Assembly: GCF_000143825.1 (NCBI RefSeq)
Contig: NZ_CM000961.1
Span: 620,001-684,000 of the forward strand
DNA length: 64,000 nucleotides
DNA from: Corynebacterium genitalium ATCC 33030
GTDB taxonomy: Bacteria > Actinomycetota > Actinomycetes > Mycobacteriales > Mycobacteriaceae
Direction: 5' to 3'
A program made the position numbers and the translations under genes. The notes below the pieces were generated by a model that saw nothing but the letters and a program-made list of their open reading frames with translations, was not told where the DNA came from and did not search any database. How positions within the stretch are numbered: the stretch's first letter is position 1; every line of letters starts with the position of its first letter. Below are positions 56,380 to 64,000 of the stretch, piece after piece.

Positions 56380-57918
56380 GTGAGCGTCGATAAGCGTCGC
56401 GCTGTGTGGGCGAACGCCGCTGACCGCGTGCAACCCGGAAAAACGGAGCCGGTTGCGCGCGGGGTCGTGGAAACCTTGGGCGGCCCCATGGGCCGTTTCG
56501 CGCAGATTGGCCGTGGCCGTTGGTGGACACCCCTGCGTGCCATCATGTCGGTGGCCTGGGTTTTCATGGCGCTCGGTGCACTGAGCAAGTCCAACTGTGC
56601 GCGCGGCAAGCTTGTCGACGGCTCCCTGCAACTCAACTGGGACGGCAACCGCCAATACACCTCTTTCTGCTACAACGACATCGTTCCCCTCTACGGCGGG
56701 CGCGGCCTTGACCAGCCAGGATTCGTTTACGACTACTCCTGGCAGGAAGGCGACCTCACCCGGTACATGGAGTACCCGGTACTGGGCGGACTGTTTCAAG
56801 GCGCGATGGGCTGGCTCTCTCGCAACACCTATCCCCTGGTCAGCTGGGCACTGCCGGATTCCGGTTGGTACTTCTACGTCACCGCATTCGTCATGGCGGT
56901 CATCTGGGTCTTCACCGCCCGCATGGTGGCCGAGCTGGCAGGTAACCGCATTTGGGACACCATGTTGGTGGTGGTCTCTCCCCTGCTCATCATGCACGCC
57001 TTCACCAACTGGGACATTCCCTCCATCGCGTTCATGGTCGGGGCCTTGCTGGCCGCCCGGAACAAGAAGTTCTGGCTCGCGGGAGTGCTCATCGGGCTGG
57101 GCACGGCGTTCAAGATGTGGCCGCTGTTCCTGCTGGGTGCCTACCTGGTCATTGCGCTACGCAAGAAGAAGGCCATGCCGTTCGTGCAGATGCTGGTAGC
57201 CACGGTGGTGTCGTGGCTGGTAGTCAACGTGCCAATCATGCTGTACAACTACGACGCCTGGCACGAGTTCCAGCGCCTGAACACCGAGCGCGGCTGGGAG
57301 TGGACCACGATCTACGCCGTGGCCTCCCGCGCCTTCGGGTGGAACGGCTTCGATTCCGGCGACGGCGCGCCGGTGATCCTCAACGCGGTCACCCTCGTGC
57401 TTTTCCTAGCAGGCTGTCTATTCGTTCTCGTCGCGGGATTAATGGCACCACAGACTCCGCGCGTCGCGGAACTGTTCGTGCTCATCGTTGGCTTCTTTCT
57501 GCTGTTCAATAAGGTGTGGAGCCCCCAGTACTCGCTGTGGCTTGTCATTCCGGCAGTGCTCGCACTCCCCCACTGGCGCCTGTTGCTGTCGTGGATGACG
57601 GTGGACATGTTGGTCTGGCCGATCCTCATGTGGCACATGATGGGCACCGACAACCTCGGGTTGCCCGGTGGGATGCTCAACCTCATTGTGGTCACGCGCG
57701 ACGGTCTGATCATCGCGATCATGGTGCTCACCGTCATGCAGATGTACGGTCGCCGCCGCGACAAGGTGCGCGACGCCCACTTCGGGTGCGACCCGCTGCT
57801 GACCACACCCGCGGACTGGGAGGAGGCGAAAAAGACGTGGGAACCGCAACAATCCTCGGAATCTGCTCGATCTTCATCGGGTTCGGACTCTTTGCAGGGT
57901 GTTTCTTCGCAGTCGTGA
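56380..57918 (+). CDS. GT87 family membrane glycosyltransferase-like protein
   Basis: A 512-residue protein with about ten helices, in the position of Rv0051 after ponA. The GT87/DUF2029 pattern shows in WDGNRQYTSFCYNDIVPLYGGRGL, YPVLGGLFQGAMGWLS, LLIMHAFTNWDIPSIAFMVGALLAAR and FLLFNKVWSPQYSLW. Relatives use polyprenyl-phosphate sugars to modify arabinan or lipoglycans; the substrate is unknown. GTG start 56380 behind GGGGGGCGAGG; the 11-mer (56385-56395) begins two codons later. A small overlapping membrane gene starts before its stop. Confidence 0.88.
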   Translation: MSVDKRRAVWANAADRVQPGKTEPVARGVVETLGGPMGRFAQIGRGRWWTPLRAIMSVAWVFMALGALSKSNCARGKLVDGSLQLNWDGNRQYTSFCYNDIVPLYGGRGLDQPGFVYDYSWQEGDLTRYMEYPVLGGLFQGAMGWLSRNTYPLVSWALPDSGWYFYVTAFVMAVIWVFTARMVAELAGNRIWDTMLVVVSPLLIMHAFTNWDIPSIAFMVGALLAARNKKFWLAGVLIGLGTAFKMWPLFLLGAYLVIALRKKKAMPFVQMLVATVVSWLVVNVPIMLYNYDAWHEFQRLNTERGWEWTTIYAVASRAFGWNGFDSGDGAPVILNAVTLVLFLAGCLFVLVAGLMAPQTPRVAELFVLIVGFFLLFNKVWSPQYSLWLVIPAVLALPHWRLLLSWMTVDMLVWPILMWHMMGTDNLGLPGGMLNLIVVTRDGLIIAIMVLTVMQMYGRRRDKVRDAHFGCDPLLTTPADWEEAKKTWEPQQSSESARSSSGSDSLQGVSSQS

Positions 57919-58031
57919 AGAAGAAGCCGATGGCGCTCTCTGTCGCCTTAGGTCTCGCGGCGTTCATCTTCATGACGTTCGTGCCGGTCTTCCTGGCGGT
58001 GTTCATCGCAGCGCCCAACGCTGGCAGTTAA
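57837..58031 (+). CDS. small overlapping membrane protein, 64 residues
   Basis: A GTG-started gene in the +1 frame over the last 82 bases of the GT87 gene. The product is two hydrophobic helices (TATILGICSIFIGFGLFAGC and VALGLAAFIFMTFVPVFLAVFI) joined by VVKKKPMA. A ribosome site GGAGGAGG lies about 11 bases upstream. The 3' two thirds extends beyond the GT87 stop, and the sequence there would otherwise be empty. I do not recognise a family. Confidence 0.6.
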   Translation: MGTATILGICSIFIGFGLFAGCFFAVVKKKPMALSVALGLAAFIFMTFVPVFLAVFIAAPNAGS

Positions 58032-58061
58032 CTGCCAGAAACCTTCTGTAGGGTGGAAACC

Positions 58062-58535
58062 ATGAACATTAAGAGGGTTTCCGCTGCCATCGCTGCCTCC
58101 GCTTTGTCCCTCTCCGCGCTCACTGCGTGCGGTGAGACGGACGACGGCACCACCGGTACCGACGCCGGAGCCGAATCCACGGTGGCCGAAGAGGTTGAGA
58201 CCGAAGGCGACGATCAAGTTCAGCAAGACGACGTAGCCGGCGATGATGACGCGGACGACGCAGACGACGCAGACGATGCCGATGATGGTGACGACGCTGC
58301 TGGTCGTGAACTGCCGAAGGAAGTGACTGGTTACACCCCAGAGGCGGAGTCTGAAATGGCTGACGAAGGCCTCAGCGCAGCTGATGTCGAGCGTGCCCTC
58401 GCCGCCGCCAACGATAATGAGCCCGGTGTGGAGACCAGGTGGGAAGACGACGGGTTCTGGGAAATCGCCTCCGGTGAGATCGACATCGATATCGACCCCC
58501 AGGGTCTGGTCCTCGACGTAGACAAAGACGACTAG
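58062..58535 (+). CDS. acidic secreted lipoprotein with Asp-rich repeat, unknown
   Basis: A 157-residue lipoprotein: MNIKRVSAAIAASALSLSAL followed by the lipobox LTAC (Cys 23). A very acidic linker follows with a repeated DDA unit (about residues 62-79). The C-terminal domain of about 60 residues (ESEMADEGLSAADVERALAAAN and EIDIDIDPQGLVLDVDKDD) resembles short periplasmic PepSY-like folds. I cannot name the family. It may bind a cation through the Asp repeat; this is speculation. Confidence 0.7.
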   Translation: MNIKRVSAAIAASALSLSALTACGETDDGTTGTDAGAESTVAEEVETEGDDQVQQDDVAGDDDADDADDADDADDGDDAAGRELPKEVTGYTPEAESEMADEGLSAADVERALAAANDNEPGVETRWEDDGFWEIASGEIDIDIDPQGLVLDVDKDD

Positions 58536-58640
58536 TTAGCGCCGCACGTTTCCTAGCGCCGCAGATACGCCGCATTCTGATTTCTTCGCGGTGAGCTGCT
58601 GGGGTACGCTGGTGAGGTTGCTTGACGCAACGACCCTCCT

Positions 58641-58662
58641 GCCACCGTTAAAGGACGGTGGC
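58641..58662 (+). promoter_or_regulatory. hairpin in the rpsF leader
   Basis: GCCACCGT and ACGGTGGC form an 8-base-pair stem around a TAAAGG loop, 38 bases before the rpsF start. It may be an autoregulatory leader, as S6 operons are often controlled by S6:S18 binding to a leader RNA, but I cannot match the known motif. Confidence 0.4.
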
Positions 58663-58700
58663 CGAAACCATAGAAACGACCATAGGAGGTGATGAGGTCC

Positions 58701-58991
58701 GTGCGTCACTACGAAGTAATGATCATTCTCGACCCGAGTCAGGATGAGCGCACCGTTGCCCCGTCCCTGGACAAGTTCCTCGATATTGTCCGCCAGGATA
58801 ACGGCAAGGTGGAAAACGTCGATGTATGGGGCAAGCGCCGTCTTGCATACCCCATCGACAAGAAGGAAGAAGGCGTCTACGTCGTAGTCAACCTCGACTG
58901 CGCAGCCGAGACCGTCCAGGAGCTCGACCGCCGTCTGAACCTGAACGACACCATTATGCGAACCAAGGTTCTGCGCACCGATAGCAAGTAA
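58701..58991 (+). CDS. rpsF: 30S ribosomal protein bS6
   Basis: A 96-residue protein beginning [18 protein letters not shown] and containing [22 protein letters not shown], the bS6 pattern. The GTG at 58701 is chosen because AGGAGG (58684-58689) lies 11 bases upstream; an ATG at 58692 would be too close. It starts the rpsF-ssb-rplI cluster. The rpsR gene usually present between ssb and rplI in other bacteria is absent. Confidence 0.95.
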   Translation: MRHYEVMIILDPSQDERTVAPSLDKFLDIVRQDNGKVENVDVWGKRRLAYPIDKKEEGVYVVVNLDCAAETVQELDRRLNLNDTIMRTKVLRTDSK

Positions 58992-59116
58992 GCGCCGAAC
59001 GTGAACGGGTAATCCCAGCTCAGGGTTTGTGTCCGGGGCGGACTATAGACTGGTTCGTGCAAGGACAACCCATTCCCGCTCATTCATTCAAGGTTTCAAG
59101 GTAAGGACGAAAGAAC

Positions 59117-59710
59117 ATGGCACAAGGCGACACTCCTATCACCGTCGTTGGCAACTTGGTTGCGGACCCTGAACTGCGGTTCACCCCGCAGGGCTTGGCA
59201 GTAGCCAACTTCCGCATTGCATCCACTCCGCGTACCTACAACAGGGACACGAACCAGTGGGAAGACGGCGAAGCTTTGTTCCTCACCTGCAACGTGTGGC
59301 GGAGCGTCGCCGAGAACGTCGCTGAGTCCCTGACAAAGGGCATGCGCGTGATCGTCAACGGCCGCCTCAAGCAGCGTTCTTACCAGAACCGCGAAGGTGA
59401 AAACCGCACCGTGTTCGAGGTCGAGGTCGACGAAGTCGGCCCGTCCCTGCGCTACGCCAGCGCCAGCGTCAACCGTAACCCGCGTGAGGGCGGGAACCAG
59501 GGTGGCGGCGGCTTCGGCGGCAACCAGGGCGGCAGCTTTGGTAACTCCCAGGGCGGCCAGAACGCCCAGAACACCGGTGGCTTTGGTAACTCCCAGGGCA
59601 ACCAGGGTGGCCAGAACAGCCAGTCCAACAACCAGCCCGCGAATGATCCGTGGAATTCTGCTCCCCCCGCCGGCGGTTTCGGCGGCATGGACGATGAGCC
59701 CCCGTTCTAA
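59117..59710 (+). CDS. ssb: single-stranded DNA-binding protein
   Basis: A 197-residue SSB. The OB-fold has [29 protein letters not shown] and [22 protein letters not shown] Gly/Asn/Gln-rich linker follows ([22 protein letters not shown]). The tail MDDEPPF is the conserved acidic tip that recruits replication and repair proteins. It lies between rpsF and rplI as usual. Confidence 0.95.
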   Translation: MAQGDTPITVVGNLVADPELRFTPQGLAVANFRIASTPRTYNRDTNQWEDGEALFLTCNVWRSVAENVAESLTKGMRVIVNGRLKQRSYQNREGENRTVFEVEVDEVGPSLRYASASVNRNPREGGNQGGGGFGGNQGGSFGNSQGGQNAQNTGGFGNSQGNQGGQNSQSNNQPANDPWNSAPPAGGFGGMDDEPPF

Positions 59711-59752
59711 AGCAATCGACAAACATCAACTTTCAAACGAAAGGTAAGGATT

Positions 59753-60205
59753 ATGAAGCTGATCCTCACCGCTGCCGTTGAGAACCTTGGTGAGCCCGGC
59801 GATATTGTCGAGGTCAAGGACGGCTACGGACGTAACCTTCTGCTTCCGCGCGGCCTGGCCATCCCGGCCTCCCGCGGCGCTGAGAAGCAGATTGAGGACA
59901 TCAAGCGCGCACAGGAGCAGCGTTCCGTGCGCGACCTGGACCACGCTAAGGAGCTGCGTGACCAGCTCGACCAGCTGCAGGGCGTCACCGTGAAGGTGCG
60001 CACCGCTGAGAACGGCAAGCTCTTCGGTTCGGTCAAGCCGGCCGACATCGTCGATGCCGTTGAGGCTGCAGGCGGCCCGGCGCTGGACAAGCGCCGCGTT
60101 GACATGCCGAAGGGTCTGGTCACCAGCACCGGCGGCTACCAGGTCAAGGTCAAGCTCCACGATGACGTGGAGGGCAAGGTGAACTTCGAGGTCGTGGGCG
60201 CGTAA
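59753..60205 (+). CDS. rplI: 50S ribosomal protein bL9
   Basis: A 150-residue protein starting MKLILTAAVENLGEPGDIVEVKDGYGRNLLLPRGLAIPA, the bL9 signature. The long central helix and the C-terminal domain (GKLFGSVKPADIVDAVEAAG) follow. ATG 59753 behind AAAGGTAAGG. A strong terminator lies 53 bases after the stop. Confidence 0.96.
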   Translation: MKLILTAAVENLGEPGDIVEVKDGYGRNLLLPRGLAIPASRGAEKQIEDIKRAQEQRSVRDLDHAKELRDQLDQLQGVTVKVRTAENGKLFGSVKPADIVDAVEAAGGPALDKRRVDMPKGLVTSTGGYQVKVKLHDDVEGKVNFEVVGA

Positions 60206-60257
60206 CACACGCCTAACGGCGATTGCTCTATAACAAGCAATCCAACGACAACAGCAC

Positions 60258-60302
60258 GAAGGGCGCGGGCCCCGCTTGTGAGGAGTGGGGCCCGCGCCCT
60301 TC
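60258..60302 (+). terminator. strong rho-independent terminator after rplI
   Basis: GAAGGGCGCGGGCCCC pairs with GGGGCCCGCGCCCTTC over 16 bases around a 13-base loop, followed by TTCTTCTT. It ends the rpsF-ssb-rplI transcript and separates it from the convergent protease gene. Confidence 0.9.
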
Positions 60303-60334
60303 TTCTTCTTGCTTTGTTCCTGTTTGTGCGCGGG

Positions 60335-61111
60335 TTAGCGCAGCCCGGCTGGGAGTGGCAGCGAGGCGTCAATCAGCTCAAACGGCCCAACACCGCCGGA
60401 GATGACTCCCACAATGTAGGCGCGGCCGTCGCGGCCGGTGATCCACACCGGGGCACCGGAATCGCCCGTGAAGTTCAGCAGGAGAGCCACGATCTCACCA
60501 GTGTGAACGTTGGTGGACACCACAGGACCGCAGGTCCTGCTAGAGCGCGCGCCATCCTTGCAGACAATCTGGCCCGGTGCCACGGCGCTGACCGGAAGGC
60601 GTCCACCGATGGCGCGATCCGGGTTAATGGACCGAGCGAACTGTGTGAGGTTGTGGTCCATGCCAGAGTCGAGCCCCAACGTGAGGTTCCCACCGCGCGT
60701 CTTGCCGGCATCAGTAACGTGCGGGTCGAGGCGGAACCAGCTGTAGTCACGGAACGAGTCGGATGTGAAGCCCTTCAACCCGACGTTCAGGCCGCCCTGA
60801 TCGAAGACATACCCGGAATCCGCCATGTTGGAGGCAATGACTGCGCCGTCGGATGAGTAGACACGGATAGGACGGCCACCATCGATGGGCATGAGGCAAT
60901 GCCCGGCCGTGATCCCGTACTTCGCGCCGTCCCGGTGCGCCACGGAGTTGAGGGAGCACAGTGCTTTAGCCCCGTTACTGTAATGGATCTCGATCTTATC
61001 GCCGGCATAAACCGGTGCTGCGGAGGCGGGGGCAACGCCGCACGCAACGGCGACCACTGTGGCCATCGCGGAGATTACCGCGCGGCGGAAACGGGAAAAA
61101 CGGGAGGTCAT
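60335..61111 (-). CDS. secreted S1 family (chymotrypsin-like) serine protease
   Basis: A 258-residue exported protein. AVISAMATVVAVACGVAPASA is a signal peptide with an ASA cleavage site near residue 31. The catalytic triad is visible as TAGHC (His), DYSWFRL (Asp, family DxAxxRL) and GDSGAPVW (Ser). Two Cys pairs (AHRD..GHC and RTCG) may form disulfides. It is similar to trypsin-like proteases of corynebacteria; the target is unknown. ATG 61111 is chosen, as the longer upstream frame lacks coding character. Confidence 0.85.
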   Translation of the reverse strand: MTSRFSRFRRAVISAMATVVAVACGVAPASAAPVYAGDKIEIHYSNGAKALCSLNSVAHRDGAKYGITAGHCLMPIDGGRPIRVYSSDGAVIASNMADSGYVFDQGGLNVGLKGFTSDSFRDYSWFRLDPHVTDAGKTRGGNLTLGLDSGMDHNLTQFARSINPDRAIGGRLPVSAVAPGQIVCKDGARSSRTCGPVVSTNVHTGEIVALLLNFTGDSGAPVWITGRDGRAYIVGVISGGVGPFELIDASLPLPAGLR

Positions 61112-61162
61112 AGCAGCACAATAGCAGGTGGTTCCAGCAATCAAGCGCCGCATAACAATCTG

Positions 61163-61453
61163 GTGTCCACACTGCCTGTGGATAACTAGTGGAAAAGTCC
61201 AGTCCAATGAGAGAAATTTACGCGGAGGAGAGCGGTTTATAGCACTTTGGTTACCTTGTCAAATGTGCTGGTGGTCGAGTTATTCACTGTTCGTGGAAGA
61301 CGCATGACGCGGAATGTATCGGGGTTAAGCAGTCACGATGGGCGAATCTGTGAAAAAGTAACTGAATATTCCACAGAGATTCCACAGCCGTGGGAGGCAT
61401 GTGGGTCACGAATCAGGGAATAACGGGCTTATTCCACAAGGACCTGTGGATAA
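61163..61453. promoter_or_regulatory. DnaA-box cluster upstream of dnaB
   Basis: The 424-base gap between the protease and dnaB holds two exact DnaA boxes, TGTGGATAA (reverse of TTATCCACA), at 61177-61185 and 61445-61453. GTGTCCACA (61163-61171) is one base off the actinobacterial box TTGTCCACA. ATTCCACA repeats at 61368-61375, 61379-61386 and 61431-61438 are weaker matches. The region is AT-richer than its surroundings. DnaA may control dnaB expression here, or the region may titrate DnaA. Confidence 0.6.
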
Positions 61454-61535
61454 CTCCAGCGTGATGAGTCCACAAGAGTGGTCCGCTCGTGCCCCGGCGG
61501 GGTAGCATCACTTCGATGACTGGAGGGAGTTCACG

Positions 61536-63008
61536 ATGACTGCAGGCAATGTCGCTGGAGGGGACAGCTTCGACGACCGGTTTGAGGACCTTGTTCCTCC
61601 GCCGCCTGAGCCGGAGGACGGCGGCGGGTACAGGAGCAACCGTCGCAACGGCCGCGGCTTCACGTCTGAGCGCGAGGACTTGAGCGAGTACCGCCAGCCC
61701 CCGCATGACCGGAAAGCCGAGCAGGGTGTGATTGGTGCGATGCTGCTCAGCCCCAATACCGTCACCGATGTGATTGAGGAGCTGCGGGAGGAGGACTTCT
61801 ACTTCCCGGCCCACCAACTGATTTATCAGGCGATTCTGGACCTGTACTCCCAAGGCTCGCAGATTGACGTCCTCATTGTCTCCGGCCGTCTTGACCGGAT
61901 GGGACAGCTCGAGCGTGCTGGGGGAGCGCCGTACCTGCACACCTTGATCTCCGAGGTTCCCACCTCTGCCAACGCGCGCTACTACGCAGACATAGTTGCC
62001 GAGAAGTCCACGTTGCGCCAGCTTGTGGACGCGGGAACACGTGTTGCCCAGCTCGGCTACGACGGCGGCGAGGGCATGGAGATCGAGGCTCTGGTGGATC
62101 GCGCGCAACAGGAGATCTTCGCCGTCGCGCAGACCAAGACGGGGGAGGACTACCAGGCACTCGCTGAGCTGCTCAAGCCTACTGTCGACGAGCTTGCTGC
62201 TTATGAAAAAGACGGCGGCCTCGCTGCCGGCGTGCCGACGGGCTTCCTCGATCTCGACCGGCTGACAAATGGCCTCCATGCCGGTCAGATGATCATTATC
62301 GCGGCCCGTCCTGGTGTGGGTAAGTCGACCCTCGCCCTGGATTTCGTGCGGTCCTGCTCGATCCACAACGACCTGACCTCGGTGATCTTCTCGCTGGAGA
62401 TGAGCGCCTCCGAGATTGTGATGCGCCTGCTGTCTGCGGAGACCGAGATCAAGCTCTCCGCGATGCGTTCGGGCCAGATGGAGGAGTCTGACTGGGAGAA
62501 GCTCACCAAACGCCTCCGCGAGATCCAGCAGGCCCCAATTTTCGTCGATGATTCTCCGAACCTGACGATGATGGAGATCCGCTCTAAGGCCCGCCGCCTC
62601 AAGCAGCAGCACGGCCTAGACCTCGTGGTGCTGGACTATATGCAGCTGATGAGTTCCGGCCGCAAGGTCGAATCCCGCCAGCAAGAGGTCTCCGAGTTCT
62701 CCCGCCAGCTGAAGTTGCTGGCCAAGGAGCTAGAAGTGCCCGTTATCGCCATCTCCCAGCTCAACCGTGGCCCGGAGTCACGCACGGACAAGCGTCCGCA
62801 GTTGGCGGACCTGCGTGAATCGGGTTCATTGGAGCAGGACGCGGACATTGTCATGCTGCTGTACCGTCCGGACTCCCAGGACCGCGACAACGAGCGTGCG
62901 GGTGAGGCGGACATCATCATCGCCAAGCACCGTGGTGGCCCGATCGACACGATCGCGGTGGCGCACCAGTTGCACTACTCGCGCTTCGTGAACATGGCGC
63001 GGGGTTAA
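61536..63008 (+). CDS. dnaB: replicative DNA helicase DnaB
   Basis: Ring helicase that unwinds the replication fork. The 490-residue protein has the N-terminal domain (PHDRKAEQGVIGAMLLSP) and the RecA-like C-terminal domain with Walker A ARPGVGKSTLALD (about residue 262) and Walker B LDLVVLDYMQLM. SQLNRGPESRTDKRPQLADLRESGSLEQDAD is typical. It is intein-free, unlike dnaB of M. tuberculosis. The ATG at 61536 lies 82 bases after a DnaA box. Confidence 0.97.
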   Translation: MTAGNVAGGDSFDDRFEDLVPPPPEPEDGGGYRSNRRNGRGFTSEREDLSEYRQPPHDRKAEQGVIGAMLLSPNTVTDVIEELREEDFYFPAHQLIYQAILDLYSQGSQIDVLIVSGRLDRMGQLERAGGAPYLHTLISEVPTSANARYYADIVAEKSTLRQLVDAGTRVAQLGYDGGEGMEIEALVDRAQQEIFAVAQTKTGEDYQALAELLKPTVDELAAYEKDGGLAAGVPTGFLDLDRLTNGLHAGQMIIIAARPGVGKSTLALDFVRSCSIHNDLTSVIFSLEMSASEIVMRLLSAETEIKLSAMRSGQMEESDWEKLTKRLREIQQAPIFVDDSPNLTMMEIRSKARRLKQQHGLDLVVLDYMQLMSSGRKVESRQQEVSEFSRQLKLLAKELEVPVIAISQLNRGPESRTDKRPQLADLRESGSLEQDADIVMLLYRPDSQDRDNERAGEADIIIAKHRGGPIDTIAVAHQLHYSRFVNMARG

Positions 63009-63013
63009 GCCGG

Positions 63014-64000
63014 TTAAGACAGCACTTTCCCGCGCTGTTCGGGCAGGGTGAGCGCAGCGATGCACGCCACGGCGAAGGCGGCTGCGAACACCCCGAACAC
63101 AGCCGTGGGCCCGCCGAAGCTGAGCACCGGAGGCACAATGAGAGGCGCGATGATCGACCCGATTCGCCCGAACGACGCCCCGGCACCTGTGCCCGTAGCG
63201 CGGATCGAGGTTGGGTAGAGCTCCGGGCCGATCGCGTAGAGGGCACCCCACGCACCCAGGTTGAAAAAGGACAGTAAGCAGCCGGCGGCGATGATCTGCA
63301 ACGGAGCCCCTGCCAAACCATACAAAACGGCGGCGTCAGCAGACCCGGCGAGGAAGACCGATAGAGTGATGCGGCGTCCCCAGACTTCAATAAGCCACGC
63401 GGCCGCGGCATAACCGGGAAGCTGCGCGATAGTGATGATGAGGGTGAACGTGAACGACCGCACCAGGGTGAAACCTTGGTCCACCAGCAGCGACGGAATC
63501 CAGATGAACGCGCCGTAGTACGACAGCGACACCCCGAACCACACGAGCCAGAACGCGGCAGTGCGCTTGCGCATCGCTGGCCCCCATATCCCGCCGCTGA
63601 CCTCCGGCTCTGAGTCGCCGGGCGGGGAGTGGTCGATCTCAGAGGTGTCGGCGGCGGCCTCAAAGGTCCGCACGATCTCCTCGGCTTCATCGTGGCGGCC
63701 TTTCGATTCAAGGAACCGCACTGACTCGGGCAAGCCCATGCGCACGTAGATGGCATAGAGTGCGGGTACAGATCCGAGGGCGAATCCCCAGCGCCACCCG
63801 GTGTCACCCTGGCTGACTACGAAGGTTCCGATCACGGCCGCCATGATCCACCCCACGGCCCAAAACGCTTCGAGCAATACGACCATTCGTCCGCGGCTTT
63901 TACGGGGCGCGAACTCGCTGACCAAGGTGGACGCCACGGGTAGCTCCGCACCCAGGCCGAGGCCGACGAGGAACCGGAAGACCATGAGGGAGCCGACAGA
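63014..64000 (-). CDS. MFS transporter, 5' end outside window
   Basis: The C-terminal 328 residues or so of a major facilitator transporter; the start lies right of the window. FRFLVGLGLGAELPVASTLVSEFAPRKSRGRMVVLLEAF and YVRMGLPESVRFLESKG are typical of the metabolite:proton symporter (SP/AAHS-like) branch of MFS. About eight helices remain. The substrate cannot be told. It is convergent with dnaB, five bases between the stops. Confidence 0.85.
   Translation of the reverse strand, partial: SVGSLMVFRFLVGLGLGAELPVASTLVSEFAPRKSRGRMVVLLEAFWAVGWIMAAVIGTFVVSQGDTGWRWGFALGSVPALYAIYVRMGLPESVRFLESKGRHDEAEEIVRTFEAAADTSEIDHSPPGDSEPEVSGGIWGPAMRKRTAAFWLVWFGVSLSYYGAFIWIPSLLVDQGFTLVRSFTFTLIITIAQLPGYAAAAWLIEVWGRRITLSVFLAGSADAAVLYGLAGAPLQIIAAGCLLSFFNLGAWGALYAIGPELYPTSIRATGTGAGASFGRIGSIIAPLIVPPVLSFGGPTAVFGVFAAAFAVACIAALTLPEQRGKVLS

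Noticed and set aside
58536..58640. A known S6:S18 leader motif or riboswitch upstream of rpsF
   Set aside because: A hairpin is present (58641-58662) but I could not match the conserved S6:S18 binding core or any riboswitch class.
60986..60996. CTTATCGCCG as another copy of the 11-mer
   Set aside because: One internal mismatch (A to C) and it encodes a different register; counted as a near-miss only.

Overview
This is a high-GC actinobacterial chromosome segment, almost certainly from a Corynebacterium. The evidence is the gene order and gene types: yidC-rsmG-parA-parB; a Nudix-DUF6049-murJ-sigM-trxB-trxA-cwlM block; a trpEGD-trpCF-trpBA operon with a Trp-codon leader; leuS; DUF5318-PBP-GT87; and rpsF-ssb-rplI-dnaB. 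There are also two DUF222/HNH proteins and parS sites of the form TGTTTCACGTGAAACA. I cannot name the species. In this arrangement oriC should lie just left of base 1. The window then runs away from the origin along one chromosome arm, and plus-strand genes are on the leading strand.

Layout. 1-3.6 kb: end of yidC, then rsmG, parA, parB and a GNAT-like gene (+). 3.5-13.6 kb: minus-strand cell-envelope and redox block (Nudix, DUF6049, murJ with pseudokinase, sigM, trxB, trxA, a zinc-site-less CwlM, a lipase-like hydrolase). 13.7-19 kb: CCA-adding enzyme, YqgE, azlCD, a small secreted protein and the first HNH protein (+). 19-26.6 kb: minus-strand trp operon, with a leader peptide and attenuator upstream and a Rieske lipoprotein plus an unknown gene coupled to its 3' end. 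26.7-35.6 kb: a decayed HipA-like remnant, an SdpI-like protein, a dicarboxylate symporter, the second HNH protein, leuS, VanZ and a low-GC DUF3800 gene. 35.7-44.4 kb: oxidoreductase, DUF202 pair, MFS exporter, NAD(P)HX repair enzyme, VapBC, Nei-type glycosylase and RraA. 44.5-48.4 kb: the divergent glyoxylate-shunt genes aceA and glcB. 48.4-53.6 kb: RelBE-like pair, DUF1846, TrhO, universal stress protein and MarR. 53.6-63 kb: DUF5318, class A PBP, GT87, an acidic lipoprotein, rpsF, ssb, rplI, an S1 protease and dnaB. The right edge cuts an MFS transporter.

Genes that work together: ParA/ParB with the parS sites for chromosome segregation; CwlM, MurJ and the PBP for peptidoglycan; SigM with the thioredoxin system for disulfide stress; AceA and malate synthase for growth on two-carbon compounds; Ssb and DnaB for replication.

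The most striking unexplained signal is an exact, non-palindromic 11-mer, GCTTATCGACG. It occurs 16 times (10 plus, 6 minus) where about 0.03 would be expected. It lies inside genes in three reading registers and once in the aceA-glcB intergenic region. Other notable points are a parS site forming the stem of a terminator, DnaA boxes upstream of dnaB, and a shared element at identical spacing upstream of the two HNH paralogs.
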